This document shows, one piece after another, positions 1 through 7,551 of a DNA stretch of 22,720 bases (positions are counted from its first letter, which is position 1; the number at the start of each line of letters is the position of its first letter). Position numbers and translations under genes: made by a program. The notes below the pieces were generated by a model. The model was not told where the DNA came from and searched no databases. It was given only the letters and a program-made list of their open reading frames with translations. Source of the stretch: an uncultured Corynebacterium sp. (lineage in GTDB: Bacteria > Actinomycetota > Actinomycetes > Mycobacteriales > Mycobacteriaceae); NCBI RefSeq assembly GCF_946222305.1, contig NZ_CAMIHZ010000033.1:1-22720 (forward strand), in the 5' to 3' direction.

Positions 1-247
1 AGTTCTTTGCAACGAAGTCGGTCTCAGCGTTGACCTCGATCATGGTGTTGCCGGAGACGGCAATCAGGCCCTCGGAAGCGGAGCGCTCAGCACGCTTGCC
101 CACATCCTTAGCACCCTTGATGCGCAGAATCTCGATAGCCTTGTCGAAGTCGCCGGAAGCCTCCTCGAGAGCCTTCTTGCAGTCCATCATGCCGGAGCCG
201 GTGATTTCGCGGAGCTTCTTAACATCTGCAGCGGTGTAGTTCGCCAT
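1..247 (-). CDS. tsf: Elongation factor Ts, N-terminal part (runs off the window)
   Basis: EF-Ts is the guanine nucleotide exchange factor that recycles EF-Tu during translation. The minus strand from the ATG at 247 reads about 82 residues. They begin MANYTAADVKKLREITG, the UBA-like N-terminal domain that contacts EF-Tu, and reach the conserved TDFVAKN motif just before the window edge. The C-terminal core and dimerisation regions lie outside the window. The start is set by a strong AAGGAGG Shine-Dalgarno at 258-264, eleven bases before the ATG. The gene follows rpsB on the same strand after 166 bp, the usual rpsB-tsf pairing, but a terminator-like hairpin lies between them. Identification is secure from the motifs and context. 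Confidence 0.96.
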   Translation of the reverse strand, partial: MANYTAADVKKLREITGSGMMDCKKALEEASGDFDKAIEILRIKGAKDVGKRAERSASEGLIAVSGNTMIEVNAETDFVAKN

Positions 248-257
248 TTTGGGCGAT

Positions 258-264
258 CCTCCTT
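258..264 (-). promoter_or_regulatory. Ribosome binding site of tsf
   Basis: The minus strand reads AAGGAGG here, a full match to the anti-Shine-Dalgarno. It lies ten bases from the tsf ATG at 245-247 and decides that start. Confidence 0.8.
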
Positions 265-324
265 CGGGTGGAAGTTTATTGTGCGTTTGTCATCTTATGC
301 GACTGGTACACAGCCTAGGTGACG

Positions 325-380
325 ATAAACGCCCACGCCCGCTCAACACGGGTTCTCGTGTTCGCTAACGGGGTGGGCGC
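325..380 (-). terminator. Hairpin between rpsB and tsf (attenuator or terminator)
   Basis: On the minus strand CGCCCAC (373-379) pairs with GTGGGCG (330-336). Inside, CCCG pairs with CGGG and AACACG pairs with CGTGTT. The right arm is followed by TTTAT. The stem is long but the U-run is short, so partial termination that lowers tsf relative to rpsB is more likely than a full stop. Seen by eye only. Confidence 0.55.
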
Positions 381-413
381 ATGGGGGTGCGTAGTCCAAC
401 TACGCAGTGGCGC

Positions 414-1232
414 TTAAGCCTCAGCGTTGTCGGCCTGAGCCTCGCTGGAGGAAGCCTCCTCGGCCTTATCCTCGGTCTTGGCCTCGGACTCAGCAGCTGG
501 AGCGTCGCCTGCTGCCTCCTTCGCGGCTGCTTCCTGACGCTCGGCACGAGCCTTGCGGCCGTCCTCAACTGCGGAGGAGATCACGCGGGTCAGCAGCGCA
601 GCGGAACCGATGGAGTCGTCGTTGCCCGGGATTGGGAAGTCCACAACGTCTGGATCACAGTTGGTGTCCAGGATGGCAACCACTGGGATGCGCAGCTTCT
701 GAGCCTCAGAAACAGCGATGTGCTCCTTGTTGGTGTCCACGATCCACAGTGCGGAAGGAACCTTGGTCATGTCGGCGATACCACCGAGGACACGCTCGAG
801 CTTGTTGCGCTCGCGGGTCAGCATGAGAACTTCCTTCTTGGTGCGGCCCTTGTAGCCGTCCTCAGCCGCATCCATTGCCTGCAGCTCCTTGAGGCGGTGC
901 AGACGCTTAGCAACGGTCTGGAAGTTGGTCAGCATACCGCCGAGCCAACGGTGGTTGACGTATGGCATGCCAACGCGCTCAGCCTCGGTAGCAACTGCTT
1001 CCTGGGCCTGCTTCTTGGTGCCTACGTAGAGGATGTTGCCGCCGTGGGCAACGGTCTCCTTGACGAACTCGTAAGCTTCGTCGATGAAGGTCAGGGTCTG
1101 CTGCAGGTCGATGATGTAGATGCCGTTGCGGTCGGTGAAAATGAAGCGCTTCATCTTCGGGTTCCAACGGCGGGTCTGGTGACCAAAGTGGACACCAGCA
1201 TCGAGCAGCTCGCGCATAGTAACAACAGCCAT
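414..1232 (-). CDS. rpsB: 30S ribosomal protein S2
   Basis: S2 binds the small subunit late in assembly and is needed with S1 for translation initiation. The 272-residue product starts MAVVTMRELLDAGVHFGHQ and carries the family signatures RRWNPKM, YVGTKKQAQE, RWLGGMLTN and the conserved DTNCDPD near residue 195. The last 45 or so residues are an Ala/Glu/Asp-rich low-complexity tail, common in actinobacterial S2 and not part of the folded core. The ATG at 1232 has no clear Shine-Dalgarno, but the start agrees with the family N-terminus. It heads the rpsB-tsf pair and has a candidate promoter at 1360-1388 and a leader hairpin at 1268-1292. Confidence 0.98.
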   Translation of the reverse strand: MAVVTMRELLDAGVHFGHQTRRWNPKMKRFIFTDRNGIYIIDLQQTLTFIDEAYEFVKETVAHGGNILYVGTKKQAQEAVATEAERVGMPYVNHRWLGGMLTNFQTVAKRLHRLKELQAMDAAEDGYKGRTKKEVLMLTRERNKLERVLGGIADMTKVPSALWIVDTNKEHIAVSEAQKLRIPVVAILDTNCDPDVVDFPIPGNDDSIGSAALLTRVISSAVEDGRKARAERQEAAAKEAAGDAPAAESEAKTEDKAEEASSSEAQADNAEA

Positions 1233-1267
1233 AGTGTTACAGGGACGGATCGTTTAGCTTGTCTAAC

Positions 1268-1292
1268 ACCGCAACCATCAGTGATGTGCGGT
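1268..1292 (-). promoter_or_regulatory. Hairpin in the rpsB leader
   Basis: On the minus strand ACCGCA (1287-1292) pairs with TGCGGT (1268-1273), with CATCA/TGATG pairing inside. It lies about 35 bases before the rpsB start, in a leader that also lacks a clear ribosome binding site. S2 autoregulates through its mRNA leader in enterobacteria. Whether this hairpin does the same is inference. Confidence 0.35.
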
Positions 1293-1359
1293 GTGCCGTC
1301 CCTTCCTCGCTTTCGAAAGTTTTGGGTTTGACGGTTTTCTTACGACGCACTCGACACGG

Positions 1360-1388
1360 ATTGTACCCCGTGGCTTATGCCTCGTCCT
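1360..1388 (-). promoter_or_regulatory. Candidate rpsB promoter
   Basis: The minus strand has a -10-like TACAAT at 1360-1365, separated by 17 bases from AGGACG at 1383-1388. The -10 is good and the -35 matches TTGACG at four of six bases. A start near 1353 would give a leader of roughly 120 nt. Confidence 0.4.
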
Positions 1389-1737
1389 GGCAGATATCCC
1401 CGGTATAGCTGTGGCCAGCCTTGACACCCACACTTTCGTTGTCGTGCGGGACCGTAGCAGGTTGAGCCGTGATGTTTCGGGGTGCGAACATCTACGCGAA
1501 GTCAGCATCCCAGCGGTCGAACAGTGCCGTTCGCAATGGCACCGGTTACCGTGACGGTAGTTCGTCGCCGGACATACTGCGTTGCTCACCTTACCGCCTC
1601 CCCCATCTTCCCTACAACTCCACGCGCCGCAATATTTTCTCCGGTATGTGTGGACAAATCTCGTTGTTTCCACAGCTTTTCTTTGGTTGCCGTTTTCGTG
1701 GTTCTTTTATCCGACGCCACCGTGAACGATCAAAGCC

Positions 1738-2364
1738 ATGACTTCAAAACTTCGCACAATTCTTTACTCGATTCTGCTGGCGGTGGGCCTATGGACGTGC
1801 TTGTGCGCCCCTTTACAGGAATCGGTGGCAGTTACTGCACCCGGCCCCGCAACCATGGGTACGGTGCAGGCACCTGCTCGGATCCATCGACTCCCGGTGG
1901 CGGGGCTACCCACCACCGGGGATTTTGCGCAATATCTGCTCAAACCAGCCGACATTCCAAAAGAAAATTGGCAGCGGGGACATCGTGGCGTCGATATCCA
2001 GGCCAAGCCTGGAGACGAAATCGTAGCGAGCGCGGCAGGAACCGTCGCTTTTGCCGGGGTGGTGGCCGGAACACCGACAGTGAGCGTGGATCATCAAAGT
2101 GGGGTGCGCACCACCTATGAACCCGTCCGCGCGGTGGTCCACAAAGGTCAGCGAGTGCGGCGCGGGGAGTTGATCGGCGTGCTGGTGGATACCGCGCAAT
2201 TGCCGGAAACGGCCCGGCGCGATCCGGGTTTGTCATGGGGTGCCAAGATTGTTCAAGGGCAGTCCGCGAAGGGGCGCGCGCAATGGTTGTATGTGGACCC
2301 ATTGGAGCTGATTGGGTCTGCGGTGGTGCGTTTGCTGCCGCTAGGCGCTGAGAATGCGCGCTAG
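1738..2364 (+). CDS. Secreted LytM/M23-type peptidase-like protein, probably inactive
   Basis: M23 proteins are exported zinc endopeptidases, or non-catalytic relatives, acting on peptidoglycan. The 208-residue product has a signal peptide or anchor (basic MTSKLR, hydrophobic residues 8-24). From about residue 78 it has a LytM fold: GHRGVDIQAKPGD (zinc ligands H82 and D86), SAAGTVAFAG, then VDHQSGVRTTYEPV. The usual C-terminal signature LHWG...YLDP, which supplies the last zinc-binding His, reads LSWG (S166) ...LYVDPLELI. One metal ligand thus appears lost, so a structural or regulatory role is more likely than hydrolysis. A longer stretch than usual lies between the LSWG and the DPLELI motif. 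A LytM gene beside rpsB is typical of corynebacteria. It ends 9 bp from the convergent xerC. The ribosome binding site is poor, so the start is only moderately sure. Confidence 0.85.
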   Translation: MTSKLRTILYSILLAVGLWTCLCAPLQESVAVTAPGPATMGTVQAPARIHRLPVAGLPTTGDFAQYLLKPADIPKENWQRGHRGVDIQAKPGDEIVASAAGTVAFAGVVAGTPTVSVDHQSGVRTTYEPVRAVVHKGQRVRRGELIGVLVDTAQLPETARRDPGLSWGAKIVQGQSAKGRAQWLYVDPLELIGSAVVRLLPLGAENAR

Positions 2365-2373
2365 AAAAGGTCG

Positions 2374-3339
2374 CTAGTCCGGCGGGTTTTCCGCACGCGG
2401 GTGGGCTTGATTGAACACGGCCTTGAGGCGCTCGGTGCCGACATGGGTGTAGATCTGTGTGGTTTGCATACTGGCGTGACCGAGCATTTCTTGGACCACT
2501 CGGAGGTCCGCTCCCCCTTCGAGGATCGCGGTGGCGGCGGAATGCCGGAAACCGTGCGGGGAGAGTCGGGGCACGCCTGCCGAATCGGTAAGTTCATTGA
2601 TGACGGTGCGGACTTGGCGCTGGTTGATGCGGCCCCCGCGCGCGCCAAGGAACAGTGCCGGTACTCCTGCCGAAATTCCGGCCGCTGCCCCGACCGCTGC
2701 GCTTGCGACTGCTTTGCCCGCGAGAACTTCACCGCGCCGGGCGATCCATTTTTCAACAGCTGCCCGGGCTGTGGGGCCGAAAGGCACCACGCGTTGCTTG
2801 TTGCCTTTGCCCACCACGCGGACAACATTATTGGTGAAGTCCACGTCGTCGATATCGGTGTTGGTGAGTTCGGCCACGCGCATTCCCGTGGCGAAAAGAA
2901 GCTCTGCCATGGCCCAATCGCGGGTGGCCAAGGGATCATCGTGGTGCGCACGGGCGTGCTCGCGGGCGCGGTCAAGAACGGTTGTCGCTTGATTGGCCCG
3001 CAGGACCCGTGGCAGGGATCGTTCCAGCTTAGGGGCACGTAGCGCGGCCACTGGGTTGGCGTCGACCCACCCCTTATGCGCGAGAAACGCCCCGAAGCCT
3101 TTAAGGCTAGACACCATGCGTGCCATGCTGGCGCGGCTATGCCCGGCATCCAGTGACCACCCGAGTACGTCCCTGGCGTGTTCGAGGGTGAATTCCTCGA
3201 TCGCTTCCAGACCCTCTAACGCTGCGATGAGGTCCTTGCGGTAGGCGGTGATGGTGTTATTCGAGCGTCCGACCACGTAGCGCAGGTGCTCCTCGTACGC
3301 CTCGAGTGCATGCGCCAAGGTGGGGTGGTTGGTGGTCAT
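2374..3339 (-). CDS. xerC: Tyrosine recombinase XerC
   Basis: XerC acts with XerD at dif to resolve chromosome dimers. The 321-residue product has an N-terminal SAM-like core-binding domain (about 1-105) and a C-terminal catalytic domain. The complete catalytic set is visible: R154 in TGMRVAEL, K178 in GKGNKQR, H262 and R265 in SPHGFRHS, H288 in LGHAS and nucleophile Y297 in QIYTHV. The open frame runs upstream into dprA. I chose the ATG at 3339 because it gives the family N-terminus and starts 11 bp after the dprA stop. An Ala/Gly-rich stretch at about residues 206-227, between the Lys motif and ALFLGARGG, looks like a local insertion. Likely last gene of a yraN-comM-dprA-xerC transcript. 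Confidence 0.95.
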   Translation of the reverse strand: MTTNHPTLAHALEAYEEHLRYVVGRSNNTITAYRKDLIAALEGLEAIEEFTLEHARDVLGWSLDAGHSRASMARMVSSLKGFGAFLAHKGWVDANPVAALRAPKLERSLPRVLRANQATTVLDRAREHARAHHDDPLATRDWAMAELLFATGMRVAELTNTDIDDVDFTNNVVRVVGKGNKQRVVPFGPTARAAVEKWIARRGEVLAGKAVASAAVGAAAGISAGVPALFLGARGGRINQRQVRTVINELTDSAGVPRLSPHGFRHSAATAILEGGADLRVVQEMLGHASMQTTQIYTHVGTERLKAVFNQAHPRAENPPD

Positions 3340-3350
3340 GGGAGTTGATC

Positions 3351-4538
3351 TTAGTCGGTGAGTTCCCGGTGCCACTTCGCCCCATCGCGGGCAATGAGGC
3401 CAGCGCTTTCCAATTGCCTGAGGCAGCGGATCACATCCCGCGGTTCCAGTCCAGTGCTGGAGAGGATCTCTCCCAGTTCGGCAGCCGGCAGGCACGCATC
3501 GTATACCGCGGTCTGTTCCCAGCTGAGCATGCGCCCGGCGGGTTCTGCTCTTTCCGTATTCAGTCCCAGCTCCAGCTGCACTCCCACGGGGTCTAGTACG
3601 GCCAGAATGTCTTCGTACTGCCGCAGCAACTCTGCCCGCTGCTGCTGAATGCGCAGCAAGCAGCCCTGAGCATTGACCGACGTGATGAGGCCGGGTACGG
3701 CGAGGTTCGGAATCACCATGGCTTCGGCCCAGTTCATGGTATTGATCGCCCCAGAGCGCAGGGCAGCTTCGATCATGATCGCGGCCTGCCCAAGCGCCGC
3801 CACCAGCCTATTGCGGGTAAGAAACCTGTGCCGTGCCGGTGAGGTGCCCGGCGCGTACTCACTCACCCGCACCCCTTTAGTTTCGATATGTCTGAACAGG
3901 CGCGTGTTCTTGATCGGGTAATCAATATCCAACCCGCATGCCATCACCGCCACAGTTTTCCCACCAGCCTCGAGCGCCGCTGCATGCGCGTGCGTGTCTA
4001 TCCCCATGGCCCCACCGGAGACCACGGTGATTCCGTCGGCCGCCAGCCGGCTGGCTAGGTTGGTGGTCACTTCTTTGCCATGGGCCGACGCCGCCCTGGT
4101 CCCCACGATCGTCACCGCCCGTCGCACACATGCATCTAGCTGGCCTGCGCCTTGCACCCACAGCGCGAAGGGCGCGGCGGCCTGACCACGGATGCTGGTA
4201 TTGGAATCGGCGCCGCTGTCTTGCATGCGGGTGAAAGCCTCATCGAGGCTGTGTGGCCATTCGGAATCGTCCGGGGTGACCAGTCGGTGGCCGTGCCGGG
4301 CCGCTAGGTCGGCATCTTTTTGTGGTTCGTGGTCCCAGCGTTTGGCCGTGGTGGCCAGCAATGCCTCCGGCAAGGTGTCGTCTCGGTGGTAAATCCGGTG
4401 GGCGAGTTTCTCCGGCTGGGGTGTGTCTTCGCCATCCCACAGCAGTTGGAGGACGTCGGGCCTGCTGGCTTCAATCGTTCGGCGCAGGTAGATCCAGGCG
4501 AGTTTTCTGCGTTGGTCTTCGTTGCCCGTGAGTTGCAT
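3351..4538 (-). CDS. dprA: DNA processing protein DprA
   Basis: DprA (Smf) binds incoming single-stranded DNA during transformation and loads RecA. Product is 395 residues. The Rossmann-like domain spans about 140-320: VGTRAASAHG (146-154), SGGAMGID (174-181), GLDIDYP, a variant TRNR (241-244) in the place of the usual FPxRNR, and SGAINT (262-267). A C-terminal winged-helix-like segment lies at about 338-390. The N-terminal 120 residues are poorly conserved, as expected for the actinobacterial branch. The start lies 2 bp after the comM stop, so the two are almost certainly co-translated. Corynebacteria mostly lack known competence, so a general DNA-processing role is possible. Confidence 0.95.
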   Translation of the reverse strand: MQLTGNEDQRRKLAWIYLRRTIEASRPDVLQLLWDGEDTPQPEKLAHRIYHRDDTLPEALLATTAKRWDHEPQKDADLAARHGHRLVTPDDSEWPHSLDEAFTRMQDSGADSNTSIRGQAAAPFALWVQGAGQLDACVRRAVTIVGTRAASAHGKEVTTNLASRLAADGITVVSGGAMGIDTHAHAAALEAGGKTVAVMACGLDIDYPIKNTRLFRHIETKGVRVSEYAPGTSPARHRFLTRNRLVAALGQAAIMIEAALRSGAINTMNWAEAMVIPNLAVPGLITSVNAQGCLLRIQQQRAELLRQYEDILAVLDPVGVQLELGLNTERAEPAGRMLSWEQTAVYDACLPAAELGEILSSTGLEPRDVIRCLRQLESAGLIARDGAKWHRELTD

Positions 4539-4540
4539 TG

Positions 4541-6091
4541 TTAGTGCACCTCCGCCCCGTCGCGGTACAGGTCCACCGCATCGCAGACGTGTTCCAGCTG
4601 GGGTTTGGCGCTACCGGTGCAGTCGGCAAGAGTCCACGCCACCCGCAATGCTCGGTCCACGCCACGTTGCGTGAGGGTTTTGGTGCGCAGCATATCTTGC
4701 AGCACGAGCATGGCTTCATCCGTTGCTGGATGTTCGGCGCGCAGGGTTTTGCCCGAGACGGTGGCGTTAATTTGTCCCCAGCGAGCAAGGGAGCGGGCGC
4801 GTGCGGCGGCTACCCGTTCTGCGACGGTGTCACTGGTTTCGAGTGCTTCGCTGGTAAGCGCCGTCAATGTGGCATTGCTGGCTGTGCGGGTGCGGGCGAA
4901 AATGTCGATGCGGTCGCGAAGCGGACCCGATAACTTCGCTTGATAGCGGGCGCGGGCTGTTCCGGGGCAGGTGCATTCCGCCGCGAACTCTGCCCCGCAG
5001 GGGCACGGGTTCGCCGCGAGAATGAGCTGAAATTGGGCCGGGTAACGCACGATGTGGCGTTGGCGGACCAGTTCTACTTCCCGGGTTTCCATGGGCACGC
5101 GCAGGGCGTCTAGGACCGTGGCCTTGGCCTCGGCGACCTCGTCAATGAACAGCACTCCGTGGTGGGCCAGCGAAGCCGCTCCGGGGCGTGGAACTGTTCC
5201 CCCGCCGATGAGCGCAACTTGGGTGACAGTGTGATGGGGAGCAATGAAGGGGCGCTGCCCTTCCCAGATGGCGCCGACATTTCCCTTCGTTCCCGCCACA
5301 GAATGCACGATGGCCGCCTCGACCTGTTCCTGGGCAGTCATGGGCGGCAGGATCCCCGGCATACACGTGGCGAGCATGGACTTGCCGGATCCCGGTGGAC
5401 CGGTGAGCATCAAGGCGTGACCACCAGCGGCGGCGATTTCCACTGCGCGTTTGGCCTCCGGCTGCCCCACAACGTCGGCCATGTCGACACGCCCGTGCGC
5501 CACCGCAGCCGACCGACAAGGGATAGCCTCAGCCACCGCGGCAGCCCTGGGCAGGTCGGCCCCATGCATCCACTCCACCGCATCCCGCAAGTGCGCCACG
5601 CACATCACATGCACGTCATCGCCCACCGCCCCAGTGATGCGGGCTGCATCCGCCGCGTTGCCCTGCGGGATAACCACGTTACGGAATCCGTGGCGCACCG
5701 CTCCCAACACTATGGCCAGCACCCCCGCGACCGGCCGAACGTCGCCTTCCAACCCCAGCTCGCCCACGATCACGGCCGATCCCAAACGCTCCCGCGCTCC
5801 GGCGCTACATCCCTTCGCCGCGAGCATCGCCAGCACCATCGCTAGGTCGTAACCTGCGCCGGCCTTGGGGAGCGACGCCGGGGATAGACTCATCACCGTC
5901 CTCGATCCCGGCCAGTTAATCCCGGTATTGCCCAGTGCCGCCCGAATGCGCTCCTTCGCCTGCACCACCGCGGCATCACCCAACCCCACCACGCTGATGC
6001 CCGGCAGACCTCGGCTCACATCGCTTTCCACGGTGACCAGCCGTCCGGTCACACCTTCCAGCGCCATGGAATAGCTCGTTCCCACGCTCAT
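4541..6091 (-). CDS. comM: YifB/ComM-type magnesium-chelatase-like AAA+ ATPase
   Basis: ComM is a hexameric AAA+ helicase that promotes branch migration during natural transformation. Product is 516 residues. The N-terminal domain reads SRGLPGISVVGLGD and SLSPASLPKAG. The AAA+ core has Walker A GPPGSGKS (231-238) and Walker B LFIDEV (about 314-319). A cysteine cluster, NPCPCG...CTC (361-375), is followed by LSGPLRDRID with the arginine-bearing region. I chose the ATG at 6091 (MSVGTSYSMAL). It matches the family N-terminus and lies one base after the yraN TGA, whereas the longer frame would overlap yraN. It sits between yraN and dprA in one tight operon. Confidence 0.96.
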   Translation of the reverse strand: MSVGTSYSMALEGVTGRLVTVESDVSRGLPGISVVGLGDAAVVQAKERIRAALGNTGINWPGSRTVMSLSPASLPKAGAGYDLAMVLAMLAAKGCSAGARERLGSAVIVGELGLEGDVRPVAGVLAIVLGAVRHGFRNVVIPQGNAADAARITGAVGDDVHVMCVAHLRDAVEWMHGADLPRAAAVAEAIPCRSAAVAHGRVDMADVVGQPEAKRAVEIAAAGGHALMLTGPPGSGKSMLATCMPGILPPMTAQEQVEAAIVHSVAGTKGNVGAIWEGQRPFIAPHHTVTQVALIGGGTVPRPGAASLAHHGVLFIDEVAEAKATVLDALRVPMETREVELVRQRHIVRYPAQFQLILAANPCPCGAEFAAECTCPGTARARYQAKLSGPLRDRIDIFARTRTASNATLTALTSEALETSDTVAERVAAARARSLARWGQINATVSGKTLRAEHPATDEAMLVLQDMLRTKTLTQRGVDRALRVAWTLADCTGSAKPQLEHVCDAVDLYRDGAEVH

Positions 6092-6092
6092 G

Positions 6093-6449
6093 TCACCACA
6101 CCCCTTGCACGTGATCGCGGACCCCATCTGGCCCCACGTCAATAACATCGAAGCGCAGCGCCGGCGCCCCGCTCGTCAGCTCCGAATGTTCCACCATCCA
6201 ATGGGCAGCCGCTATACGCATGCGCTGAAGTTTCTTTGCATCCACCGCAGCTATTCCCCCTCCGTCCCAATCGTGGGCGCGCCACTTCACCTCAACGAAC
6301 ACCACGTGTCCCTCAGGGGATCGCACAACGGCATCCAGCTCCCCCACCCGGCAGTGATAATTGCGGTGCAACACCTGATAACCCAGCTGCTCTAGATACG
6401 CCACGGCCTCGTCTTCGCCCGCAGCCCCCACCGATCGCATATTCCCCAT
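6093..6449 (-). CDS. UPF0102/YraN family predicted endonuclease-like protein
   Basis: 118 residues with the YraN restriction-endonuclease-like fold. GAAGEDEAVAYLEQLGYQV forms the first helix, ELDAVVR supplies the active-site Asp, and VVFVEVKWR supplies the E-x-K motif. These three together are the PD-(D/E)XK-like core. The biochemical role of the family is not settled. It is often beside comM and dprA, suggesting DNA processing. The ATG at 6449 has an upstream AGGGGGAG that can serve as a ribosome binding site. It is the first gene of the yraN-comM-dprA-xerC run. The stop is one base from the comM start. Confidence 0.93.
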   Translation of the reverse strand: MGNMRSVGAAGEDEAVAYLEQLGYQVLHRNYHCRVGELDAVVRSPEGHVVFVEVKWRAHDWDGGGIAAVDAKKLQRMRIAAAHWMVEHSELTSGAPALRFDVIDVGPDGVRDHVQGVW

Positions 6450-6537
6450 GACTCCCCCTTCGGGCTGAATTTGATAGTTCTAGCCGCACCCTAGTCGCCA
6501 TGAGCGCGGCGTCGGACCAAAAAATCCCCCACGCACA

Positions 6538-6572
6538 GCAAAACCCCAAGGGCTTGTGGAAAACCCTCGGGG
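6538..6572 (-). terminator. Rho-independent terminator after the DUF2469 gene
   Basis: On the minus strand CCCCGAGGG (6564-6572) pairs with CCCTTGGGG (6544-6552), nine pairs with one G-U, and is followed by TTTT (6540-6543). It closes the lepB-rnhB-DUF2469 transcript before yraN. Confidence 0.8.
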
Positions 6573-6594
6573 TGTGAATAAATATTCGCCCAGT

Positions 6595-6900
6595 CTACTC
6601 TGGGAAATTCAGCTCCGGCTTATCGAGCTCCTCGATGTTTACGTCCTTGTACGTGATCACACGAACGTAGCGCACAAAACGCGCGGGGCGATACATGTCC
6701 CACACCCAAGCGTCGGACATGCGAACTTCGTAGTACACCTCACCGCCGGAGTTGCGGGGAATCAGCTCCACAGCATTGGCGAGGTAGAAACGCCGCTCAG
6801 TTTCCACGACATAGGAAAACTGGCTCACCACGTCGCGATATTCGCGGTACATGGACAGCTCAACATTTGCTTCGTAGTCGTCCAGTTCCTCAGCGCTCAC
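6595..6900 (-). CDS. DUF2469 family protein
   Basis: A 101-residue protein of an actinobacterial family with no assigned function. It reads SAEELDDYEANVELSMYRE, then VVSQFSYVVETERRFYLAN and MSDAWVWDMYRPARFV, all hallmarks of the family. I chose the GTG at 6900. It gives the usual family length and starts two bases after the rnhB stop. An ATG at 6939 is also in frame but would overlap rnhB and add an atypical basic stretch. It is acidic at the N-terminus with no signal peptide or membrane segment, so it is probably cytoplasmic. Its fixed place after rnhB suggests co-expression, but a functional link is unproven. Confidence 0.9.
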   Translation of the reverse strand: MSAEELDDYEANVELSMYREYRDVVSQFSYVVETERRFYLANAVELIPRNSGGEVYYEVRMSDAWVWDMYRPARFVRYVRVITYKDVNIEELDKPELNFPE

Positions 6901-6902
6901 GC

Positions 6903-7541
6903 TTAGATCCGCCCTTCCTCGCCTTGATTCTTTAGCCACGCTGTGTGTGCTTTGGCCACATTTGCATAAGTGTAGCGGTGATAGGGAGTGGCTCCGTGCA
7001 GACTCACCGCGTCCATGTGTGCCTTCGTTCCATAACCCTTGTGACCTGCCAGTCCGTAGCCAGGAAATTGCCCGTCGAGCTGCCGCATGAAGCGGTCTCG
7101 GCTGACTTTCGCCAGCACACTAGCCGCGCTGATACACCGCGCCATCTGATCGCCCTTCACCACGGGCAAGTGCGGCTGGGCCAGCCCCGGCACCTGGACG
7201 GCATCGGTGAGCACATAACCGGGAATCACCGCCAGCTTCGCCACCGCTCGCCGCATCCCGGAGACGTTGGCATGCTGGATACCCAGCTGGTCAATCTCCT
7301 CTGCTGGGATGTGGACGATGGCGTATGCGGTGGCTTTTTCTTTAATGACGCCAAAAAGTTCCTCGCGCCGCTTTTCCGTGAGCTTCTTGGAATCCGTCAG
7401 CCGGGCGAGCTCCGAGATCTCCCCCGGCGGCAGGATGCACGCTGCGATACTGATCGGCCCGCAACACGCTCCGCGCCCGGCTTCGTCCACTCCCGCAACT
7501 GGCCCGAGCCCCGCGGCTACGAGCTGTGCTTCCATGTCCAC
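6903..7541 (-). CDS. rnhB: Ribonuclease HII
   Basis: RNase HII removes ribonucleotides embedded in DNA and RNA of RNA-DNA hybrids. The product is 212 residues from the GTG at 7541. The active-site motif GVDEAGRG provides D19 and E20. LTDAVQVPG supplies a further acidic residue, and SAASVLAKVSRDR supplies another. The end GLAGHKGYGTKAHMDAV...GATPYHR is the family C-terminal motif. An in-frame ATG two codons in (7535) is the alternative start and neither has a strong Shine-Dalgarno. The frame begins 10 bp after lepB and ends 2 bp before the DUF2469 gene, so the three are one transcript. Confidence 0.95.
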   Translation of the reverse strand: MDMEAQLVAAGLGPVAGVDEAGRGACCGPISIAACILPPGEISELARLTDSKKLTEKRREELFGVIKEKATAYAIVHIPAEEIDQLGIQHANVSGMRRAVAKLAVIPGYVLTDAVQVPGLAQPHLPVVKGDQMARCISAASVLAKVSRDRFMRQLDGQFPGYGLAGHKGYGTKAHMDAVSLHGATPYHRYTYANVAKAHTAWLKNQGEEGRI

Positions 7542-7551
7542 GGCCGAAAAA

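Larger units (their letters stand above)
1233..1737. other. 505-bp divergent intergenic region between rpsB and the LytM-like gene
   Basis: Apart from the rpsB promoter and leader hairpin, it holds a short perfect inverted repeat TACCGT-G-ACGGTA at 1547-1559, which could be an operator. A weak plus-strand promoter match, TTGGTT (1683-1688), 17 bases, TTTATC (1706-1711), precedes the LytM-like gene. I see no convincing gene. Open frames on both strands here are Cys/His/Arg-rich and look like chance frames. Confidence 0.4.

Noticed and set aside
381..1331. 316-codon open frame on plus across rpsB
   Set aside because: Antisense of rpsB caused by codon bias. No recognisable protein.
1278..1673. 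131-codon minus-strand frame upstream of rpsB
   Set aside because: Arg/Cys/His-rich, no ribosome site, and it would overlap the likely rpsB promoter. Reads as chance.
2360..2400. Bidirectional terminator between the LytM-like gene and xerC
   Set aside because: Only nine bases separate the stops and no stable stem with a T-run is visible.
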